From JACJYE01 sp964432875 (GTDB lineage: Bacteria > Bacteroidota > Bacteroidia > Chitinophagales > Saprospiraceae), in contig CAYSPJ010000217.1 of NCBI GenBank assembly GCA_964432875.1, positions 1 to 6,285 on the forward strand: a stretch of 6,285 nucleotides of DNA, read 5' to 3'. A model generated the notes under the pieces. That model was not told where the DNA came from and searched no databases. It saw only the letters and a list, made by a program, of their open reading frames with translations. Numbering within the stretch: the stretch's first letter is position 1; every line of letters begins with the position of its first letter. The position numbers and the translations under genes were made by a program. This document shows, piece by piece, positions 1-4,869 of this stretch.

Positions 1-210
1 GCGCTCGTCCGGGATGTCGCTTCGCTCCAACTGCCTACTGCCGGGCGGCCACAAGCCCCCCCTACTGCCAACTGCATACTGCCTACTGCCTACTGCCAAG
101 CGGCCACAAGGACTGCCTTCCCGCTCTCGCTGCGCTCATCCGGGATGCCCCCCGGCGACTGCCAACTGCCAACCGCCAGGCGGCCACAAGGACTGCCTAC
201 TGCCAACTGC
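1..210. repeat. Heptamer-based intergenic repeat array (ACTGCCT/ACTGCCA)
   Basis: This gene-free stretch lies just past the stop of the TonB receptor. It is built from 7-nt words ACTGCCT and ACTGCCA in short tandem runs (for example about 74-97 and 191-210). The 10-mer CGGCCACAAG recurs three times at 46-55, 101-110 and 181-190. A longer unit also repeats: 1-16 (GCGCTCGTCCGGGATG) returns at 132-147 with one mismatch, so the array has a higher-order period of about 131 bp. It resembles the short tandemly repeated repetitive sequences seen between genes in some filamentous and marine bacteria. I see no credible gene in it. The open frame that runs across it on the plus strand is a product of the repeat and of antisense sequence. 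Confidence 0.8.
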
Positions 211-211
211 A

Positions 212-2215
212 CTAACCAACCCGCAGCCGCAAGCCCACGTAGAAATGCCGCCCCGGCGCCGGCTCAAAGTAGCGGCCACCGAAAGCGTTGAGGCGGATGC
301 TGTCGCTGTAGCGCATATCCAGCAGGTTGTTGATGCCGAGGAAGGGGTGCAGGCCCAGGCGACCCAGGCGGGCGCGGTAGCTCAGGCGCAGGGCCAGGGC
401 AAAGTAAGCATTATCCTCGGCAGTATTGGCGTCGTCGGCGAAGAGGGGGCCGGCGTAGCGGCCCTGGAGGGCGGCCAGCAGGCCCGAGCGGTGCAGGTAG
501 CGCAGGCGCAGGAAACCGAAATGCGGCGGTATGCCCGGCAGGCGTTTACCCTGTAAGTCCCTGCCTGGCAGTTGGTAATCTTGATAGACAAAATCGGAAT
601 AGGTATAGGAAAGCTGGGCTGAAAAGCCGCTGGCGAGCTGGTAATGCAGCTCCGCCTCCAACCCCTGGCGGCGGGAGCTGCCCGCATTGCGGAAGAAAGA
701 GCGGCCCGGGAAGCCCTCTAGCTCGAAAGGCACCAGCTCATCCTGCAAAGCGATATAGAAGCCCGTGAGCTGATAGCGCAGGCGGTGCCCCCACTGCCCG
801 CCCAGGCCCAGCTCGTAATTGACGGCCCGCTGGGGCGAAAGGGCCAGGTTGAAGCCGCCGCCCACGGGGTTCTCAGGATTGGCCGACAGCTCAATCAAGG
901 CAGGTGCCTCAAAGCTGGTGGAGATGTTGGCGTGGAGGCGCAGGCGCGGCACGGCCTGGTACAGCAGCCCAAAACCAGGGTTGAAACGAGTATATTCGAT
1001 CTTGCCAGAATCATCGCCATCTGCCAGGAAGCGGTCGCGGGCCTCGGGCCTTACATTATCCAGGCGGGTACTCAGCACGGCTTTCAGGGCGGAGCTGATC
1101 TGTAGCTCCTGTACTCCAAACAATCCGATGCTGCGGAACAGCTCGTCTTGATAAAAGCTGCGCTCGCCGGGCTGCCCTTGCAAGTTATTAAAACGCTGGC
1201 GCAGGTCGGCCTGCTGTTCCACATCCAGGCCCAGGCGGAAGCGGTAGGGCATGCCCGCCAGCTTGGCTTGGTAGCTATAGCTGATGCCGCCGCCGTAAAA
1301 CTGGCGGTCGAGCTGCACGATGCCGCCAAACTGAAAGGGAAGGCGGTTGTTGAAGTCGCGCCAGAGGTAAAAGGCGCGGGCTTCCAGTTGGTGGCGCTCT
1401 TTCCATTTATGTTCCCAGCGCCCCCCTACCCTACCCTGTTGGATGGCTTCGCCGGCATTGAAATTCAAATTGGCGCCCCAGGCTTGGCGGCGGTCGGCCT
1501 GCACCGCTTCGCGGCTGAGCGCGCCCGCGTCCAGCGCCTCCGGGCTGTCCATGTAGTTGAACAGCAGTTGGAGCTTGCTGCCTTCGCGGTAGCGGTAGTC
1601 GGCTTTGACGTTAAAAACGGCGGTGCGCATCAGGCTGTGCTCGCGGAAGCCGTCGATTTGAGTGTGGCTGCCATAAGCCAGTACGCCCAGCTTGCCCTGG
1701 GTCAGCCCGCCTTTGAGCTGGTAGCGCTGGAAGCCGAAGCTGCCCGCGCTGAGCCGCGCCTCGGCAAAGGGCTGCTCGGGCGGGCCTTCGCTCGACAGGC
1801 TGACCACCCCGCCAGCGGCGTTGCCGTACAAACCGGCCATCGGCCCGCGTACGATTTCGGCCTGGTCCAGCAGCCCGGCATCGATATTGTCCACCTGCCC
1901 CTGCCCGTCGGGCGTGGATTCCGGCAGCCCATCCACCAGCAGCTTGATGCCGCGGATGCCGAAGGCGGCCCGCGCCCCGAAGCCGCGGATGGACAGCCGC
2001 AAGTCCTGGGTGAAATTGTCGCTGCCCATCATGAACAGGCCGGGCACGCCGGCCAGGGCCTCGTCCAGCGCCAGTTGCTGCTGTCCCTCCTGGATCTGCT
2101 CCCGCCCGATGATGGTGACGGAAAAGGGCACCGCCCCCCGGCTCTCTAGCCGCAGGGCCGTGACGGTCACGGAATCGAGCAGGCTGAACAAAAGGGTGTC
2201 GGCTTGCTGGGCAGC
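212..2215 (-). CDS. TonB-dependent outer-membrane receptor, 5' end lost in assembly gap
   Basis: This is an outer-membrane beta-barrel receptor that imports a bound ligand using energy passed on by TonB. The frame stays open right up to the Ns, so 667 residues are visible and the start is missing. A TTG at 2191 could be called as a start, but the eight codons before it (AAQQADTL) read like the residues just after a signal-peptide cleavage site. The signal peptide is therefore probably inside the gap. Counting from the first visible residue, a TonB box (DSVTVTA) is at 14-20 and the plug domain covers about 28-145, with IRGFGAR (76-82), LLVDGLPESTPDG (92-104) and VRGPMAGLYGNAAGG (122-136). The rest is barrel, with many alternating aromatic strands and the usual terminal strand ending in YVGLRLRVG. 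No carboxypeptidase-like N-terminal domain is visible, though one could be hidden in the gap. The ligand cannot be told from the sequence; a siderophore or other iron complex is a reasonable family-based guess. Confidence 0.93.
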   Translation of the reverse strand, partial: AAQQADTLLFSLLDSVTVTALRLESRGAVPFSVTIIGREQIQEGQQQLALDEALAGVPGLFMMGSDNFTQDLRLSIRGFGARAAFGIRGIKLLVDGLPESTPDGQGQVDNIDAGLLDQAEIVRGPMAGLYGNAAGGVVSLSSEGPPEQPFAEARLSAGSFGFQRYQLKGGLTQGKLGVLAYGSHTQIDGFREHSLMRTAVFNVKADYRYREGSKLQLLFNYMDSPEALDAGALSREAVQADRRQAWGANLNFNAGEAIQQGRVGGRWEHKWKERHQLEARAFYLWRDFNNRLPFQFGGIVQLDRQFYGGGISYSYQAKLAGMPYRFRLGLDVEQQADLRQRFNNLQGQPGERSFYQDELFRSIGLFGVQELQISSALKAVLSTRLDNVRPEARDRFLADGDDSGKIEYTRFNPGFGLLYQAVPRLRLHANISTSFEAPALIELSANPENPVGGGFNLALSPQRAVNYELGLGGQWGHRLRYQLTGFYIALQDELVPFELEGFPGRSFFRNAGSSRRQGLEAELHYQLASGFSAQLSYTYSDFVYQDYQLPGRDLQGKRLPGIPPHFGFLRLRYLHRSGLLAALQGRYAGPLFADDANTAEDNAYFALALRLSYRARLGRLGLHPFLGINNLLDMRYSDSIRLNAFGGRYFEPAPGRHFYVGLRLRVG

Positions 2216-2315
2216 NNNNNNNNNNNNNNNNNNNNNNNNNNNNNNNNNNNNNNNNNNNNNNNNNNNNNNNNNNNNNNNNNNNNNNNNNNNNNNNNNNNNN
2301 NNNNNNNNNNNNNNN
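2216..2315. other. Assembly gap (100 N)
   Basis: Exactly 100 Ns, the customary placeholder for a gap of unknown length. It hides the start, signal peptide and promoter of the TonB receptor. It may also hide further genes, such as an immunity gene for the small toxin-like protein on its other side. The REP-like sequence that borders it (2337-2390) may be why assembly broke here. Confidence 0.95.
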
Positions 2316-2336
2316 GGAATCGAAACGCGCTTTTCG

Positions 2337-2390
2337 GCTCACCTTCGGCAGGCTCAGGGATCTGCTCAGCGACCGAACCGAAGGGCAAGT
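2337..2390. repeat. REP-like palindromic intergenic repeat next to the gap
   Basis: Between the gap and the stop of the small toxin-like gene lies a palindromic stretch. CCTTCGG (2342-2348) pairs with CCGAAGG (2378-2384). Inside are CTCAG repeats (CAGGCTCAGGG and TGCTCAGCGACC). It resembles the widespread repeat family read as GGTCGCTGAGC...CGAAGG in other genomes. It has no U-tract, so it is not a textbook terminator, but it could end or stabilise the transcript coming from 2400. Confidence 0.5.
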
Positions 2391-2399
2391 CGGGATTTA

Positions 2400-2699
2400 T
2401 TATTCATTTCCCGGCGGTTTGTGTCCATACTTACTTTTATACCCCTCAATGTACTGCGTTTCTATTTCTTCCGCTCGCTTTCTGCCAGGTATTCCAGTGA
2501 GTAATATTTCTGCAAAAAACCTCGCCCACCCCACCACTTTGTTGAAAAGCCGAACTTGCTCTTCGGCTCTGGGGGACGAACCGTCCTCATTGAGGGGACG
2601 CCCGCAGATGCCGTATTTGTATAGGCCTCGGCGTTCCCTATCATTGATTCCGTAGAGGTGGTGCTCTCTTTGGTTCTCTTTGCTGTTTCCGTGCGACAT
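2400..2699 (-). CDS. Small GIY-YIG/URI-like nuclease domain protein (Rhs-type toxin tip, standalone)
   Basis: The product is 99 residues. I chose the ATG at 2699 because it follows the upstream TGA by 4 bases and because the recognisable domain begins there; the same frame upstream overlaps the DUF4240 gene and is a shadow. The sequence starts with SHGNSKENQ, like the linker that opens Rhs toxin C-termini. It then shows a GIY-YIG-type layout: LYGI at 15-18, YKYGI at 27-31 (Y29, G30), PLNEDGSSPR with a conserved-type arginine R44, a helix with A76..IE80 as the likely metal-binding glutamate, and a final P..N (P95-N98). This matches the Tox-URI class of predicted nuclease toxins, which cleave nucleic acid in rival cells. 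No Rhs core or secretion domain precedes it. It is mildly basic (about 17 K/R against 14 D/E). GC is about 50% by hand count, well below the cysteine desulfurase gene. It could be an orphan toxin cassette, a remnant, or a domesticated nuclease. The family call is from memory of similar sequences. Confidence 0.7.
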   Translation of the reverse strand: MSHGNSKENQREHHLYGINDRERRGLYKYGICGRPLNEDGSSPRAEEQVRLFNKVVGWARFFAEILLTGIPGRKRAEEIETQYIEGYKSKYGHKPPGNE

Positions 2700-2703
2700 G
2701 AAG

Positions 2704-3294
2704 TCATAATTGATCAACCCAGCTCTTCCCTCCCCAGCCTTCGCGGTTGCTGAAAGTTTCGTAGCTGACTTTGGGCAGGTACTCCCAGCGTTCACCCGTT
2801 TTTTGTTGGTAGGCAATGGCTGCAAGATAAAGCAATGCTTCGAAGGTGAAGCCTTTTGGCATTTTGGCAGGATCGCGCAGCACGCGGTGGTAGAAATCTT
2901 TGCCATTTGCAACCACGCAAGCGCGGGCGTACAAGAAAACATCGACCGAGAAATGCTGGGCGCTCCCATAGCCGCCCGCTCCGATCTGCTCGGCAAACGC
3001 TTGCTGGTCGAGCGCGTAGAGCTTTTCGGCTAGCAGGTCTTGAAAACGCTGGATATCCGCAACGGAAAGTTGTTGCAGCGCCTCGACAGCTGGTGCCAGG
3101 ATGGCATCATCATCATCTCCCTTGCTCCAATCGAGCAGCGCGATGATTTCCCAAAAACGCTCTTCATCCAGCGGCTTTGGTACCGCTGGTTCATGGACGA
3201 TAATCTCGAATTGCGCCCCTTTGAACCGCTGCTTTACTTCCGCGATCCAGGCAGCGCTGATATCTTTTACATCAATGATGAGCTTGGTAGTCAT
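2704..3294 (-). CDS. DUF4240-like domain protein
   Basis: The product is 196 residues from the ATG at 3294. A TTG two codons earlier (3300) is open but less likely. Residues 1-37 form a short beta-type segment (TKLIIDVKDI...FEIIVHE). From about 44 to 140 the sequence follows the DUF4240 pattern: DEERFWEII, an acidic loop GDDDDA (59-64), LSVADIQRFQDLLAEKLYALD, then a GGYGS...F..FLYARACVVANGKDFYHRVLRDP block. The C-terminal tail holds FEALLYLAAIAYQQKTG. The function of DUF4240 is unknown; it is often found with WGR domains, none of which is visible here. There is no signal peptide or membrane helix, so it should be cytosolic. It is acidic (about 29 D/E against 21 K/R). It starts 24 bases after the iscA stop and ends 4 bases before the toxin-like gene, so all three may be co-transcribed. 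Its placement beside a basic toxin-like protein allows an immunity or antitoxin role, but I know of no proof of that for this family. Confidence 0.72.
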   Translation of the reverse strand: MTTKLIIDVKDISAAWIAEVKQRFKGAQFEIIVHEPAVPKPLDEERFWEIIALLDWSKGDDDDAILAPAVEALQQLSVADIQRFQDLLAEKLYALDQQAFAEQIGAGGYGSAQHFSVDVFLYARACVVANGKDFYHRVLRDPAKMPKGFTFEALLYLAAIAYQQKTGERWEYLPKVSYETFSNREGWGGKSWVDQL

Positions 3295-3318
3295 AAGCAA
3301 TATAAATTTGCGGCTAAA

Positions 3319-3645
3319 TCACACCGAAAAGCTCTCCCCGCAAGCGCAGGTACGCGCCGCGTTGGGGTTGTTGAAGTGGAAGCCTTTCCCGTCCAACCCT
3401 CCGGTGAATTCCAGCTGGGTGTTGAACAGGTAGAGGACGCTGCGCATATCGGTGACGACCTTGACGTCGTTGTCGAAAAACTCCTGGTCGTCGGGTTTGG
3501 CTTCGTTGGAGAATTCCAATTGGTAAGTCAAGCCCGAACAGCCGCCGCTGGTGACCCAGACGCGGACGAAGTAATCCTCGCCATAGCTTTCTTTCTGGCG
3601 GATTTCCTGGATGCGTGCTTTGGCGCTGTCTGCTACAAATAACAT
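3319..3645 (-). CDS. iscA: A-type iron-sulfur cluster carrier (IscA/HesB/SufA family)
   Basis: This is a 108-residue cytosolic Fe-S assembly protein, the usual size of the family, starting at the ATG at 3645. A-type carriers bind iron or a [2Fe-2S]/[4Fe-4S] cluster through three cysteines and hand it to target enzymes. All three are present: C36 in TSGGCSGLTY and C100 and C102 in the C-terminal TCACGESF motif. The last motif has alanine between the cysteines where many members have glycine. The pathway partner, cysteine desulfurase, is encoded on the same strand upstream but is separated by a transposase and about 1.2 kb. The gene may be transcribed from its own promoter (see 3694-3723) together with the DUF4240 gene 24 bases downstream. 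The sequence cannot tell IscA from SufA or ErpA; the symbol is the family name. Confidence 0.9.
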   Translation of the reverse strand: MLFVADSAKARIQEIRQKESYGEDYFVRVWVTSGGCSGLTYQLEFSNEAKPDDQEFFDNDVKVVTDMRSVLYLFNTQLEFTGGLDGKGFHFNNPNAARTCACGESFSV

Positions 3646-3946
3646 GGCGTTATATTTTGCTTGTTATTGGGTATTGCTCTTTTTTTGATGGGGCAAGATA
3701 CTAACATTTGGGGAGGGCGCCAAGTTCAATGGGGTTGGCTTTCTGAAAATTCCTAACGGAGCGCGCCTAGGCCATTTTTGTGGCGTGATGGGTGTTTTTG
3801 TGGCTTTCCTGAAGCGGTGCTCGCCCGATCTCTGCAGCTGATACCGGGCGAGGATCCCCCCCCCGAGGCCGGCGCCGAAGGTGAGCTTGGTTTTTTCTCT
3901 GGGTAAAATCAAGGGAGAATTGCATGCCCGCCAAGGTGAGGCGCGA
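3646..3946. other. Intergenic region between RAYT and iscA
   Basis: I see no convincing gene in these 301 bases. An 82-codon open frame on the minus strand (3912-3664) has no recognisable domain and crosses the hairpin and the C-run. Visible structure includes an 8-bp stem, CTCGCCCG (3820-3827) with CGGGCGAG (3845-3852), and a 17-nt loop. There is a run of nine C at 3856-3864, a short direct repeat TTTTTGTGGC at 3775-3784 and 3795-3804, and the 10-mer GGGTAAAATC at 3901-3910, which has an inverted partner beyond the other end of the RAYT. The hairpin lies about 95 bases past the RAYT stop and lacks a U-tract, so its role as a terminator is uncertain. Confidence 0.6.
3694..3723 (-). promoter_or_regulatory. 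Possible Bacteroidota-type promoter for iscA
   Basis: On the minus strand TTG (3723-3721) is followed after 20 bases by TATCTTG (3700-3694). This approximates the Bacteroidota pattern TTTG-N19-TAnnTTTG, with a partly matching -7 box. It lies about 48 bases before the iscA ATG, in an A/T-rich leader. It is a weak call, but it would let iscA be expressed independently of the transposase inserted upstream. Confidence 0.3.
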
Positions 3947-4657
3947 TTATCCGCGATTAAAAAACCGATCGCCTTTCCATTTTTTGGGATTTTCCATGAT
4001 ATACCGTTTAATACATTTAAACGCGGCCCTGTTGCGGATGACGTGGTCGTGGTAATTGGCCTGCCAATTGGAGACCCCAGGGGAGTCCCGCAGAATATTG
4101 ATTTTTTTGGAGGCCTGCATCTGGAATTTGCCCACCATTTTGGGGATGATCATCCTGCGCCGGTATTTGCGGTAGGTTTTGATTTCATCCGATGTGGGGG
4201 CGGGATTGCGCCACCAGGGGGTGGGTGGTACGGGTGGTACGTGGTGTGGTAGAGAAAATTCATGAATTTTCTCTACGTCGTAACCACCAACGTCGTAACC
4301 ACCCACGTCGTAACCACCAACGCCGTAACCCGCGCCCCCATCCCCAACGGCCGGGGCGGCGCACAATCCATTGTCGAAATCATAATCGCCCAGGGTAATG
4401 ATGCAATGCACGTGGTTGGGCATAATTACATGGACGTCCAGGATGGCGCGTGGGTGGTAGGCAGCCAATTCCAGGAATTCGTCCTCCACGATTTGGCCGA
4501 AAGGCGACAAGATCATCCTGCCGTTTTTCACCTCGCCGAAGATGCAGGCGCGATCGCGGGTACAAATGGTGATGAAATAACTGCCGGGGCGGGAATAATC
4601 CCAATATTCCCAACGATTGGAAGGGATGCGGTATTTATTGCGGAATTTATCTGCCAT
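3947..4657 (-). CDS. REP-associated tyrosine transposase (RAYT, IS200-like Y1 HUH family)
   Basis: This is a 236-residue single-strand DNA endonuclease/transposase related to IS200/IS605 TnpA. Such enzymes recognise and process palindromic REP sequences through a 5'-phosphotyrosine link. The N-terminal half shows the family pattern KYRIPSNRWEYWDY, SYFITICTRDR and then the HUH motif in MPNHVHCII (H82, H84). The catalytic tyrosine is most likely Y202 in NYHDHVIRN, and the end reads YIMENPKKW. Between them, residues about 90-155 form a low-complexity insert: GGYDV three times (114-128), then VEKIHEFSL (128-136) encoded by a perfect palindrome, then a proline-rich PHHVPPVPPTPWW. Without the insert the protein would be near 170 residues, a common RAYT size. 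The catalytic residues are intact and there is no frameshift, so it may be active. The ATG at 4657 sits about 42 bases after a perfect TAnnTTTG box. The gene separates iscS from iscA and has visibly lower GC than iscS. Confidence 0.92.
   Translation of the reverse strand: MADKFRNKYRIPSNRWEYWDYSRPGSYFITICTRDRACIFGEVKNGRMILSPFGQIVEDEFLELAAYHPRAILDVHVIMPNHVHCIITLGDYDFDNGLCAAPAVGDGGAGYGVGGYDVGGYDVGGYDVEKIHEFSLPHHVPPVPPTPWWRNPAPTSDEIKTYRKYRRRMIIPKMVGKFQMQASKKINILRDSPGVSNWQANYHDHVIRNRAAFKCIKRYIMENPKKWKGDRFFNRG
4249..4276. repeat. Perfect 28-bp palindrome inside the RAYT gene (REP-like)
   Basis: The left half GTAGAGAAAATTCA (4249-4262) is followed by its exact reverse complement (4263-4276). In the RAYT frame it encodes VEKIHEFSL (residues 128-136). 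Because the palindrome is perfect and stop-free in that frame, either orientation gives the same peptide. Flanking bases extend the symmetry imperfectly: GGTGGT-ACG (4233-4241) pairs with CGT-a-ACCACC (4279-4288). A diverged copy lies upstream of the gene at 4750-4775. Confidence 0.9.
4275..4334. repeat. 15-nt tandem repeat within RAYT, in frame
   Basis: Three units of ACGTCGTAACCACC(A/C) run at 4275-4289, 4290-4304 and 4305-4319, with a degenerate fourth at 4320-4334. The period of 15 keeps the reading frame, and on the minus strand each unit encodes GGYDV. The first unit overlaps the end of the 28-bp palindrome by two bases. The copy number could change by slippage without breaking the protein. 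Confidence 0.88.
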
Positions 4658-4698
4658 AGGGAATCGGTGTAAGGTTTATACAGGCGCGATGTCATGTC

Positions 4699-4706
4699 CA
4701 AATATA
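4699..4706 (-). promoter_or_regulatory. Possible -7 promoter box (TATATTTG) for RAYT
   Basis: The minus strand reads TATATTTG, an exact match to the Bacteroidota -7 consensus TAnnTTTG, about 42 bases before the RAYT ATG. I do not see a matching TTG at the expected 19-20 base distance upstream, so the promoter would rest on the -7 box alone. The palindrome copy at 4750-4775 lies just upstream of it. Confidence 0.4.
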
Positions 4707-4749
4707 GCAGATATTCGCCTATTTCAGGTGGGATTATGCCCCCATCCCG

Positions 4750-4775
4750 TAGAGAAATTTCACGAATTTTCTCTA
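4750..4775. repeat. Second, imperfect copy of the RAYT palindrome, in the iscS-RAYT spacer
   Basis: TAGAGAAATTTCA (4750-4762) faces CGAATTTTCTCTA (4763-4775). Eleven of the 13 positions in each arm can pair. The outer arm TAGAGAAA...TTTTCTCTA is shared with the perfect palindrome at 4249-4276. A further small hairpin (AACAAT 4794-4799 with ATTGTT 4805-4810, loop TCACG) sits next to it. The copy fits a REP element next to its transposase, and it may lie in the 3' untranslated part of the iscS transcript. Confidence 0.8.
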
Positions 4776-4783
4776 AATTACAC

Positions 4784-4793
4784 GATTTTACCC
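4784..4793. repeat. 10-bp inverted repeat partner flanking RAYT
   Basis: GATTTTACCC here is the exact reverse complement of GGGTAAAATC at 3901-3910. The two lie on either side of the RAYT gene, about 130 bases before its start and about 40 bases after its stop. They could mark the ends of a RAYT-containing unit, although Y1 elements usually have subterminal hairpins instead of terminal inverted repeats. A chance match is possible. Confidence 0.4.
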
Positions 4794-4869
4794 AACAATT
4801 CACGATTGTTCATCATTGCATTGGCGTCGGTTATGGCGTGGGGTGGGATAAAGTATCGCTTCACAAACA

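Noticed and set aside
1..210. CRISPR array
   Set aside because: The repeats are short, degenerate heptamers without regular 30-40 bp unique spacers, and no cas gene is present.
14..556. 180-codon plus-strand open frame over the repeat array
   Set aside because: The first third translates repeats (LLPTAYCLLPTA) and the rest is antisense to the receptor.
1148..2149. 333-codon plus-strand open frame
   Set aside because: It is antisense to the TonB receptor, whose plug and barrel motifs are clear; the alanine/glutamine-rich translation has no domain and is typical of GC-rich antisense.
2462..2707. 81-codon minus-strand frame starting at the ATG at 2707
   Set aside because: It is a shifted-frame shadow of the GIY-YIG-like gene and shows no motif.
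2700..2996. Upstream extension of the toxin-like ORF to a start at 2996
   Set aside because: It overlaps the DUF4240 gene in another frame, is cysteine/serine-rich without a pattern, and the recognisable domain begins at the ATG at 2699.
3820..3852. 8-bp hairpin as a rho-independent terminator of RAYT
   Set aside because: The loop is 17 nt and no T-tract follows on the minus strand, so it is listed only as a structure of the intergenic region.
3664..3912. 82-codon minus-strand open frame between RAYT and iscA
   Set aside because: It runs across a hairpin, a C9 run and the likely iscA promoter, with no recognisable domain; it is probably non-coding.
4262..4672. 136-codon plus-strand open frame starting in the palindrome
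   Set aside because: It is antisense to the RAYT; its start codon arises from the central CATG of the palindrome.
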